Below are positions 54,857 through 64,000 of a stretch of 64,000 nucleotides of DNA, piece after piece. The notes under the pieces are model-generated. The model worked only from the letters and a program-made list of their open reading frames with translations, was not told the origin of the DNA and made no database searches. Source of the DNA: Climacium dendroides. Lineage: Eukaryota > Streptophyta > Bryopsida > Hypnales > Climaciaceae. The stretch is from positions 27,483,538 to 27,547,537 of the forward strand of contig OX467091.1 of the NCBI GenBank assembly GCA_950106755.1, read 5' to 3'. Both the position numbers and the translations under genes were made by a program. The first letter of the stretch is position 1, and each line of letters begins with the position of its first letter.

Positions 54857-55341
54857 GGCAGGCAAGTTAGTTGTCTGCCATTCCATTCTGCTCCATTCGA
54901 TCTTAGTGCTTTCACGTATGTATTACAATTTTCTTTTCTTAATCTAAATCAGCTAGGGTGCCTCTAGCTACACTTCGTTTAGACAGAATCTTTGGCTAAG
55001 TGTATGCATGTGTGTTGTATCCTTATACTAGAGAAGGAGAAGGGAGGAAGAGGAGGAATCCAAATCTTGAGCTACGGATCTCTTGGGGGTTGAGCTGGTC
55101 AGAAGGGGATGCAAGCTGAGTAAGGGAGTGTGAGCATTACGTGCCTTTAAATTGACGGAACGGCAATCCAGATAAGAAGGTAGAGGTCCTTGTGAATCTA
55201 GAACTAGGAGGGTTTTGTGCGGAGATAAGCAACCGCCAGAGGAAAGGAACTCCCGCTACTCCGGAAGGTCTACCAACCTCCCCCTTGGTACATTGTCTTC
55301 TCCTTGAAAATCTATTCCCTTAGGTTTATGAGTTCGGATCC

Positions 55342-55386
55342 ATCGTTGTAGTAGGAGAGGTGTGAGAATTTCTTTGTGTGACCTGC
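55342..55386 (+). promoter_or_regulatory. Conserved LTR block atcgttgtag ... gtgacctgct (family E)
   Basis: This is the family E copy of the two-part block. Copy 2 has gtcgttgtag near 63609 followed by gtgacttgtc. Confidence 0.58.
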
Positions 55387-55814
55387 TTCCGGATCGGCCA
55401 ATCCGGAAACTGTGAGAGAATACTCCTCCCTCCTCCTACAACTGTGTTGTCTTGGGTGTGTTGTTTAGTAGATTTTAGAGTATAGAGAGGATAATTGTAC
55501 AAGTGGTGAGTCCCCACCCCTTCTAGATCAAGGGCGGACCCTCTGAGGGTAAAACAGAGGCAACAAAAACCAATGACGGAAGAAAGACGGAACTCAGTTC
55601 CGGATGTGTCCGGATCCGGAACGGAATCCGGAATGTACTAAGTTTCCGGAGTGAGGTAGGGAAAGTGAAAGAAGGAGAATTAAGTGAGTAGTCACAATCT
55701 AGATGCTTCTAATTCAATCGATATCATACTAGAAGTTCCCTGGACCGATAATTCGTGTCATCTTGCAACAATTTGTTGTTGTAAGAATACTTACGGCTAA
55801 CTACGCGTACGACA

Positions 55815-57147
55815 ACGGTCACTAGCAGTTGGAAAGTGACCGGGTCCGTAATTATAGGATCTAAGATCCACTTTTAGCGGAAATAGTGGGAATTTAAGTG
55901 AAAGTCAACAAGGCTAGAAAATAGTAAGGGAATGAAACGTGTTTGGCCTTGATTGACTGGAGGGTTACTTTTAGGTTAGGATTTTGAGGGAGTAGTTTAG
56001 TATTTAAATCCGGGACTTGCTTGGTCCCGGTGTGCATCTTTATCTTATTTTCTTATATTCATGAGTACCTGAGGGTTTGCTCTTGGCGTGATTGAAACAA
56101 ATCATAGTTATGTGTACTTGACACTTGTCCGTGTTTTGGATGTCCAGATTGGAAAGTGAGTGTAAGTGGATACAAGGTGTGCTCGGATGCTGAGTTTATC
56201 CGGTCCAGTATTGGATTAGTGTGCATGGAACAAAGGCAGAAGGGATCTCTACTGTGGACTAGGAATGGACCCGGAAGAAGTACGGAAGAGGGGTACTCTC
56301 CGGAAGAAGTAAGGGTTAGTACGCCTCCACAGCGCTCGTTTCCCCTTTGGTCCTCGCTAGTTCAGACCGGATTTAGGACTAACTCAATAGGCTGTCGTTG
56401 TAGCATTGGTTAGGAGGAATTAGACCGGCTTGCATGACCTGCTGGACACGACTGCGTTTCCTTTCCAATTGTGAGGATGGTTTGTTTCTCATTTGTAGGA
56501 TTTGAAAGTTTATTTTTGAAAGTTTGATCACATAGTGAAACTTCTGACACTTTAAAATCAGAGGGTAGGAGTTAAGCTTCCTTCTTGAATTCCAATTAGC
56601 AGATCCCTCTTTGTTCAGAGGTTAAACTCGACATGGTTACAAGTAGAGATTTGGACCAGATGTGAATATTAGAGGTTAAGATTAGATCTGTGGAAACACG
56701 GATCTTGATTACAGTCTATAAAACGTAAATACGGGAAACTACTAGAGGTATGTAAACAGAAGTGTTGGGAGAGTTACGAGGTAGTGTAAAGATGTGGGGT
56801 AGGAAACCAACCAGTTAGAGAGTCTGTGTGATAAACAAGTGGGTGTTAAACCGGATTAGATCCGGTCAGTGTTGTTAGATCGGGAAGATCTAGTCTAACG
56901 TGTATTAGTAATTGTTGGACCGGAGGGATCCGGTCATGTTTGTCCAAGAAAATAATGAGACCAAGTAGAGTTCTGATCTATTGTTTTGCTTGGGGTTTTG
57001 TGTTTTGTGACCATCACTCTACCATTTTTCGGTAATTGTGAACCTAGGAATTCGATCTTCGTGGGAACGATACTCGAGTCACTTTAAGGCCTCTTTTAAG
57101 AAATATTGAGCCTTAGAGAAGGATTTTTGCTTTCCTGTGCTACGACA
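55815..57147 (+). repeat. Family B LTR tail, third copy
   Basis: From acggtcactagcag to gctacgaca this is the B tail only, without the reading frame. It includes the TATA-like box (56001), the conserved block (gtcgttgtag near 56392) and the gggaacgatactcgag motif near 57064. It starts where the family E LTR ends, so it is probably the target into which that element inserted. After 57147 there is no primer-binding site. Confidence 0.82.
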
Positions 57148-57152
57148 CCTTG

Positions 57153-57911
57153 TCAGAACAACACCCCTTGTAAGATAGAGTAAGGAGCTACCCGATGCTG
57201 GAACACGTTCTTTTCTTCTCTACTCAACCCTCCCGAATATTCTCCGGTTTGGAAATAATCCGTAATCATCCGAAAGTCCGAGTTGTCCCTTCTCTCTATC
57301 TGAAATACAAAGATGGGTTCCGTACCTTCCTTTGGTTCGGATAGCGGTAATTCCGGAAACTCATCCAGAAACTCATTCATCAGACTTAGTGGTTCCTCAC
57401 GTCTTTTTTGCCTAGAAAGGTAATCTGCATTGGAGTTACTTTTCTCGGATTTGACTACCACCTTGTAGTCAAATTCCTGCAGCAATAGGATCCACCTAGT
57501 AAGTCTACCAGAAAGGTCTGGCTTGTTGACAAGGTACTTCAACGCATCGTAGTCGGTGTAGAACGACACCTTATATTCAAGCAAATAATGCCATAACTTT
57601 TTGCAGGCATATATGACTGCAAGGGCTTCTCGTTCCGTTGCGGTGTAGTTCCGTTCAGCCAGACTCATCTGTTTGTTGGTGTAGTAAACTGGCCGTTCTC
57701 TATTCTTCTCGTCCGGCTGCTACAGAATTGCCCCTAGGCACCAACTGGAGGCGTCCAAAGTGACATGGAATCCCTCATTCCAGTCTGGTGGAGATAGAAT
57801 CGGGGTTGAGACTAACCTCTTCTTCAACTCTTCAAACAAATGTTGTCTGGCTTCTGTCCATTCATAATCCGTTTGTTTCTTGAGTAACTCCGTCAACCGG
57901 ATTTGGTCCAC
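57153..57911 (-). pseudogene. pol: Athila-like RT end and RNase H fragment, inverted
   Basis: Read on the minus strand from 57911, the frame has LTELLKKQTDYEWTEARQ, HVTLDASSWCLGAIL, then a TAG, YYTNKQMSLAERNY, TEREALAVIYACKKL, FYTDYDALKYLVNKPDLSG and NADYLSRQKRR. These correspond to RT connection and RNase H with Asp, Glu and two further Asp positions kept. It is related to but clearly different from 46450-47190. The palm of RT and the integrase are missing. The fragment is joined to a family B LTR end on one side and to the family E reading frame on the other. Confidence 0.85.
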
Positions 57912-59681
57912 ATGGTTCCAAATCAGTATGAGTTCACTTTGAGAAGACGGCCAGTCACGTGGACGGAGGATATCTAGGCGGATGAGTACCAATTCCGGAA
58001 GAACGGAGCCGGATTAGCATCAAGGACGGATCGTTTTGTAGTTGGAAAGTTTAGGGGGTCTGCAAACCCTAAGGATGGGTTCGCTATTAGCGATTGCAAG
58101 GACGAGAGACATAGAAAAGTCCTAGAATTTCTCATTCCGATCTTGTACCCAGAAAAATCTACGTGGGTCACCGTTACGGTAGTTAACACGATTTTTGGGG
58201 CCATGGAGAATAGGGTTGTCCACTGGGGTAGAGTCATAGCAGGAATAGTCTCCAAACTAGCAGAGCATGTGACCCGCGCGAAAACCAATCCAGTTAGCAC
58301 TTACGCGTTACACTTGTATCACTAGTAGGAACTCTTGAGTGCTGCGGAGATAGTCCAATATGATACCAGAAAGGCTATTTTGACATACGGGCTCTGTAGA
58401 GAAGAGCCGGAAGATCCGGTCGAGTCGAAACTGGAAGAGCAACCTGAAGAACCTTTGAACGATCCGAGAACAAAGAAGCGGAAGTCGACGAATCCGGGGT
58501 CACGGATCAAACCCCTAGTGATGGAGAGAGGTGAGTTAAAGCAAGGATCTGGGAGAGGAATACGGGTCAGCGTTTTTCAATGCCGGGTTCGAGTAGATAC
58601 GAAAAGCTAAGGTGCTCCACGACAGCTTAGCGGATCTGGTGATAGAGACGCCAGAAGTCCTGAAGGTGGATTCGAACCAGATTGTAGAAGAAGTCAAGCG
58701 ACTACCCAAACCAGAAGACCTGAAGGACAAGGAGGACCGGATTCAGGAGTTAGAAACGGAACGGGATCAAATCCAATCTCGACTAAACTGGGTGGAAGGT
58801 GAGATGGCGGCCTTGAAGCAAAGGGAGAAGGAGGCCCTCGCCCTTGTTAAAAACCTATCCGGAGCAATCAACGCCACAACAGACGTCGTCACGAAAACAA
58901 CTCTATTCGATGTTAGGTTGATACAAGAGGGTCACATAATTGGAACTAAGGTAGTGACAATCTTGGTAGACTTCACCACACGGGTAAAGCGGATCCTAGG
59001 GGAAATGCGGCATTTGTTGAGCAGCATAGATCCAAATCAGTTAATGGATTTCTTGAACTTTCTTGAACTTCCTTTTGTCACAGGGACTCCGGGACGGTTG
59101 TTAGCGCATCATGAAACTAAGACGGAAGGTCTAAAAGAGATACTCACGCTGACCGAATCCACTTCCAGCAAGATACGGATGACGGAGTTGAACTTGTAGC
59201 CAGCTTCGGATCTGGAACCCGAGTCCAACGCGATGTCAGTTTCGGTGCTGTCCAAAGTTTCAACTCCAAAAACCCTTAAAGCCCAGACGGCACCCAACCT
59301 CTTGAGGGAACCTTCAAAGTTGCAGGGCAGGGAGTTAGGGGAGATCTCATTGAGCAGATCGGAGGAATGACCAATCCGGCTCGGATAAATCCAGAGAGTT
59401 TCATGCACATGCAGGAGACTACACCAAAAAAGGGAAGCGAACCAATGACACTAGAGGAGACGCCGCCAAAGAAAGGGACAAAAGTCCAAGTCATTGAAGA
59501 CTTCGAAGAAGAAAGCGCCCATTCCACGTCCAGAACGGAGGGGGATAGCGATCAATCTCCATCAAGGCACCACATTTAGACCAGGGCGGCAACGAAGACG
59601 ACCCCAAAGAGGAGTGTTAAGGGGACGCCGACCAGCCAGACGGGCAGCCGCTCAAAAAAGACTCGGAAGTTGAGGCATTAG
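57912..59681 (+). pseudogene. Family E LTR-encoded protein, copy 2
   Basis: The N-terminal domain lacks its first 60 or so residues. It then shows GSANPKDGFAISDCKDE, ILYPEKSTWVTVTV and GAMENRVVHWGRVIAGIV. Two adjacent TAGs near 58323 stand where copy 1 has QQ (HLYHQQELL). The frame shifts near 58540, continues through VVTKTTLFDVRLIQEG and TKVVTILVDFTTRVKRIL, has a TAG near 59197, shifts again near 59360, and ends at 59681 in the basic tail (SRSKKTRKLRH). It supplies the uninterrupted sequence at the F insertion site. Confidence 0.74.
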
Positions 59682-60162
59682 TTCTTTTAGGGTGGATAGT
59701 TTTTCTAATCCAGAATGGATTTCCAAGTGTGGGCCCGGGTTCCAAGATTTTAGGCAAATACTTTAGGAATTTCTGGTTTTCTCGAGACAACTGGCGCTGA
59801 CCTTTCCAGATATCTTGGAGGTGTTCAGTGATTGGTTGCATGGATTTCCGGGTTTTCTTTTTAGGCTTTTAGGTGTTGACTTTGGGTTTTTCAGTTAGTA
59901 TTTAATGGCAAGCAAATTAGTTGTCTGGCATTCCATCCTAGCGCTTTTATGTATGTTATTTCACTTCCCTTCTTAATCTAACTAAGCTAAGGTACTACTA
60001 GCTTTGCTTTGTTTACAAAGTTTTAGTTGGTATGTGTGTGTTTGTGTATGTACCTAAGTATTGGAGTGAGAAAAGGACGGATAAGGAGGAATTCGGGTCT
60101 TGAATGACAGATTTCTTGGGTATTGGGATAGCCGTGAGGAGATGCAATCTGGGTGAAGGAGT

Positions 60163-63100
60163 CACTATAAGAAATCAGTGTTTTTTTTAACAACGGAAAA
60201 AACGTGCCGTGATGTTTAATTTAACAAGGACGATGCTTGTAGTGACGTCTAAAAAAATACGTTTAAAAAAAACGGGCTAAAAACATGCTATGTTATGTGC
60301 TAAAACGTGCTTAAATTTTTTGTGACATCGAAAACAACAGGGTCACCCAAGAGTTTCTGAGAGTGCCATGTGGAGGGGTTTTGGCATCCACGTAGGATTT
60401 TTAACGATGGGCAGGGACACGTTGGACAACTTTTTCATCCACCGACATTGTGACGTGTCCAATGACGTGGACCCCTAAATATCCGACGTGGAAAATAATT
60501 TCCGGTGCACGCAGCCTACGTGGCAGCTGACGTGGCACTCTTCTGCGGTACATGCCGGTGTTCTGTGTGATGTTCTCTGGGACGTCACATTTGACAGGAG
60601 GATGTTTTAAATGACATCAGAGTCAACGAGAATGTGCTTTAGGAAACGAGCTGGATGGACAATAATGTGGAATTTCTTCCTTGCTGAAATCGCAGACATC
60701 GTCCACATACACGTCTATTGTGACATTAAGTAGAGTAACCCGTGTACTGGGGTATGCATTGCTTTGCACTCAGTGTTCCGTTCGACACGCACAATGACAT
60801 CTGCAGTGTTTTCTTGAGCATTACAGAAGACATACAATGCGAGAGGAAGGATGTTTTCTCGAACGAAATGAACAACGTGAATCATAAACCTCAACATCAA
60901 AGACGATGTACTCTACAGCCCATACACATGAGTGAATGGAAGATTGAGATATGCCATTAGAAGATGAATTTTGTGTCTTTGTAAGAGATATCCAAGCATA
61001 GAAGCCTATGTTTTCAATGGCATTGGGACTATAAGGCTACTTGCCAACTTCTGCACAAAATAGCTATGCACATGCCCATAGTCTAGGTGTTACGAAGAAA
61101 TCCATAACAACATTAACTACAGCACTTTCGATGAAAACATGGTGCGTTCTACTCAATGTTCTGAATAACATGCTTGACCATGATATGTGATGTGAAGTTG
61201 GACACGCTGTGGCAAACAGGGACTCACTTCTTCCGAGGTGCATCCGATTTCTTGACAACAACAGCCTACATCGTACCACACCAAGTCAAAACCAGCAGTA
61301 CCTACTTGTGCATGTTTATTTCTAGGACTCTTATACAGCCACAACAAATGTCAAGGAATGCTACACTTGCATTACTCTTTTAAGTTGCATACAGAAACAA
61401 ATGAAAGTATGGGTGAATGAAATGCAGCCTTCCTAACTTTTTTAGTGGATTAGGTAGGTTTAGGAAGACCCACCACTTTGGAAATTGCTGCCTTTGGTGT
61501 AGCCTTCGTGCCCTTCGCAGCTTGCGTGGTCTTCACAACACGCCGAGGCCGGCTTGAGGACTCACCAAGGACTTCAATGTCTTCCTGCAACACCATCACA
61601 CAATTATTATTCACTTTTGACATCCTCTAATCACCTACACTTCCTAGCCTTACCTGAGCACCATTGAGGCACTTGCTTTCCTGTAAGATGCACATAGTTA
61701 TTGTAAAACATACCTACGCATTCAATGGAATGGGGGACTGAAAGGAAACTTCGACTTCTGCTTACATACTATTCTGATGTACTCGCTTTGAAAAGAACAG
61801 GCTGAGCCCTACAGTGCATCAGTGTCTGCCACTAGTGACCTTCACTTCAATGTCTAATTTGACACGCACTTGTAAAAAAAATTGAAGCATTGCAAACAAA
61901 CGCTACTACGCTACAACACCATCCTCATACAAGGCAATTCATGGAAATAATGTCACTAGCCTAACAAAGGGAGTGCTTCACGTCGGTCACTTGGCACTTA
62001 AAATGGGAAGAGAGACGTCGCATCACCTGTTGCTCCGTGGAGGTTTCCATCGTACTTTTTCTCCTCTCAGATGTTGCCTGCGCCCCGGAGTCTTTGACTA
62101 TGGCGTACACATCTTCCACTCCTTGCTGACCTTCAGTAGTTTCAGGGATCGCAACTTCACCTACCTGCTCCTCCTCAGCGTTAGCTACAACGTCGTGAAC
62201 GACATCGTCTTCAACAGCCCGCTTGTCGGAGTTAACGTCAACAAGAACATCGTCTTTGACATCGCTTTGGTCAGCTATGGGGACTGTTCCTATGGAATTC
62301 TAAGTGATGAGCAAAACCCTAAGTGAAACCCTCTGATTAATCTGTTTTTCTATGACCAGACTGGGCAGCAATGCTCTTTGGATCTCTTTGTAACTTACTC
62401 TAATGTTGGGCCTGCTATACTATGTTGGGTGGTTTGACTCCTGAGGATGTAAGTTTGCAATATTGTGCTAAGCCTGTTTGCAGGTGCTACTCTGCCTAGG
62501 GTTTGAATGATTAGGGTCTTTGACCGTTCCTAAAAAGACGGCTATGAGTTCAGCGCCACTCAGAATTAACTAAAACAGTGCCTAAAATGTGTAAGAAATT
62601 GTCGATGGATGAGCAAAGTGCTAATGGGAGCTATCTACACCAACTCAGAAAATTAGGGTTTAGTCAACTTAGGGTTTCGCTAAATCTCTCAAAAAACACA
62701 GAAATCGATGCAGCGCCTCACAAAATCAGAATGAGAACTCAAAATTCTACACAAATGGTTATCTCTCAGCCCTCCAGAGCCTCACAAACCGATTTTAGTA
62801 AAAGTCGGTCTCTCAGTCTCACCGGTGTGTGTAGTAGCCTTGGTATGTATAGTAGTAGCCTTGATATGACCGCATCACAGCAAGAATTGGAAGCGAAAAT
62901 ACCTAAAACACTTGCATGACGCGCGTCCAATATTGGAGCTGGCAGCCCCGTTGCATGACTCCCGTCACTCCGCGTTGCTTGTCCCGACTCCCGCCACGAC
63001 GCCACGCCTCCAACTCCCGTCACCACGCCAGTCACCCCGTCACTCCGTCACTCCCCTATACTGATCAGGTGTTTTCCCTATAGGGCAGCACCCCCCTTGC

Positions 63101-63393
63101 CCTCTCAGTGACAGCAGTACACCTGCCCACAGTGAAAGACGCACCAGTGGCTGACGTGGCCGATTCGTGTTTTTTTGGACGTCATCTGAAATGTCCTTTA
63201 TTTTTTTTGACATAGTAAAAAACACGTCCTTTCAAAGTGACATCCCTATATTTCCTGACATCTATTATGACGTTTTAGATGACATCACAAAAAATTGTCC
63301 CTGATCTGCGCGTTCGTCCAAAAACGTAGTGACGTCAAAAATATCGGTGATGTCACAACGTAACGCAGTAAAAAACATGGGTTTCTTATAGTG
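60163..63393. mobile_element. CACTA DNA transposon, probably non-autonomous (3.23 kb)
   Basis: The ends are cactataagaaa and its perfect inverted copy tttcttatagtg, flanked by the 3-bp duplication agt (60160-60162, 63394-63396). Family E copy 1 gives the empty site (ggagtgtgagc near 55129). The outer 300-500 bp on both sides are rich in tgacgtc/tgacatc-type motifs, the subterminal repeats typical of this superfamily. I see no recognisable TNP2-type transposase. A short spliced-looking gene remnant lies on the minus strand. Confidence 0.92.
61450..62299 (-). pseudogene. Two-exon gene remnant inside the CACTA element
   Basis: On the minus strand an open exon at 62299-62027 (NSIGTVPIADQSDVKDD to TMETSTEQQ) is bounded by an AG acceptor and a GT donor. 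A terminal exon at 61584-61450 (EDIEVLGESSSRPRRVV to SKVVGLPKPT, TAA) follows an AG acceptor. Both are in phase 0, so they can be joined; further exons may lie between or upstream. The product would be acidic, then basic (KTTQAAKGTKATPK). It could be an element-encoded accessory protein or a captured host gene. I recognise no domain. Confidence 0.4.
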
Positions 63394-64000
63394 AGTGTGA
63401 GCGTTATGTGCCTTTAAATCATTGGAACGGCAATCCGGGTAGAGAAATAGAAGTCCATACGAGTCCAGAACCAGGGAGGTTCTGTACAGAGATAAGCAAC
63501 CGCCAGAGGAAAGATCTCCTACTATTCTAGAAGATCTACCAACCTCTGCATTAGTACGTTAACCTTCCCTTGACATTCTACCCCCTTGAATCCGGAAGTT
63601 TGGATTTGTCGTTGTAGTAGAGGAGTGTGAGAGTTCCTTTGTGTGACTTGTCTCTGGATCAGCCAATCCGAAAACTGTGAAAGAATACTCCTCCCTTTTT
63701 ATAATACAACTATGTCGTTTGGATGCGTTGTTAACTAGATTTAGAGTATAGAGGGTTTAGGTAAACAAGTGGTGAGTCCCCACCCCTTTTTAGATCAAGG
63801 GCGGACCCTTTGAGGGTAAAACAGAGGCAATAAAAACCATTAACGGAAGGAGACGGAACCAAGTTCCGTGTGGATCGTGGTGTGGGTTCCGGATCCGGAT
63901 TGGAATCCGGAAAGTATTAAGTTTCCGGAACGTAAGGAGAAAGTGATGAGAAGGATGAATGACTTGAGGGTTTAAGCGAGAAGTAGTAACGATCCGTAAA

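Larger units (their letters stand above)
48399..55814 (+). repeat. Family E protein-coding LTR (3' LTR), 3.56 kb without its insert
   Basis: It starts tgtgggaatccg after the polypurine tract and ends cgcgtacgaca, where a family B tail begins. The inverted F LTR (50241-54093, with duplicated gatac) is inserted in it. Without that insert the LTR is about 3,558 bp. The left boundary agrees with the fragments at 20688 and 27142. The right boundary is inferred from the start of B sequence and the family-typical ...tacgaca end. Confidence 0.82.
57912..64000 (+). repeat. Family E LTR, copy 2 (head missing, runs off the window)
   Basis: It begins inside the reading frame (NQYEFTLRRRPVTW) and parallels copy 1 from about 49010 onward. 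It is interrupted by the CACTA element 60163-63393 and continues 63397-64000 with the family E tail (ggtgagtccccacccc, gagggtaaaacagaggc). Its 3' end lies outside the window. Confidence 0.8.

Noticed and set aside
62578..62919. Plus-strand 113-codon frame in the CACTA element as a gene
   Set aside because: It shows no motif, and the minus strand with consistent splice sites nearby is the better supported coding strand.

Overview
This window comes from a repeat-rich plant nuclear genome. I see no intact host gene, tRNA, rRNA or bacterial feature. The plant assignment rests on four things: an aspartate-tRNA-type primer-binding site (tggcgccgctgccgggga) typical of plant Athila/Tat-like Ty3 elements, a chromovirus with an initiator-Met-type primer-binding site and a chromodomain, CACTA elements starting cactataagaaa, and a short interstitial run of the plant telomere unit TTTAGGG. 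I cannot name the species; a large streptophyte genome is as far as the sequence takes me.

Almost everything is nested LTR retrotransposon sequence. Six LTR families are present, named here A to F. Family A is the LTR of a chromovirus (1357-9414, plus a reverse solo LTR at 9581-10872 flanked by the 5-bp duplication gaaga). Families B to F belong to, or resemble, an Athila/Tat-like group. Where both ends can be fixed, their LTRs are unusually long (about 3.4-3.9 kb), and each contains a sense-oriented open reading frame of about 560-700 codons. LTR status is supported by TG...CA ends, 5-bp target duplications (gatac around 50241-54093; accat/accgt around 39272-44621), primer-binding sites directly after two LTRs (17925, 38978) and a polypurine tract directly before another (48385). 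The five LTR proteins share a domain layout although their nucleotide sequences differ greatly. Most LTRs also carry one TATA-like box before the reading frame and a second after it. This protein-coding LTR is the most interesting system in the window.

Layout: 1-12508 is a family B LTR broken by the chromovirus and by the family A solo LTR. 12509-17912 holds an inverted pair of family D LTRs; the second is followed by a primer-binding site and a Gag-protease region that lacks RT (18063-20687). 20688-23132 is fragments of E and D. 23133-26828 is an AT-rich island bracketed by CGGAC-rich DNA and carrying a broken kinase-like gene. 27782-31145 is a family F LTR. 31146-34535 is one or two more AT-rich islands with CGGAC-rich ends. 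34541-39000 is a B fragment followed by a chimeric C/B LTR, primer-binding site and gag start, which is interrupted by a reverse family C LTR (39272-44621) that itself contains an ORF-less family C LTR. 44845-48387 is an Athila-like pol with a 227-bp CACTA MITE in RT. 48399-55814 is a family E LTR split by a reverse F solo LTR. 55815-64000 is a B tail, a reverse pol fragment and a second E copy holding a 3.2-kb CACTA element.

Nearly all coding units are decayed. The stop codons fall mainly where related copies have Gln, Trp or Arg, the pattern expected from C-to-T change at methylated CAG/CCA/CGA sites. The best preserved LTR proteins are the reverse F copy (51578-53464) and the reverse C copy (42342-44018).
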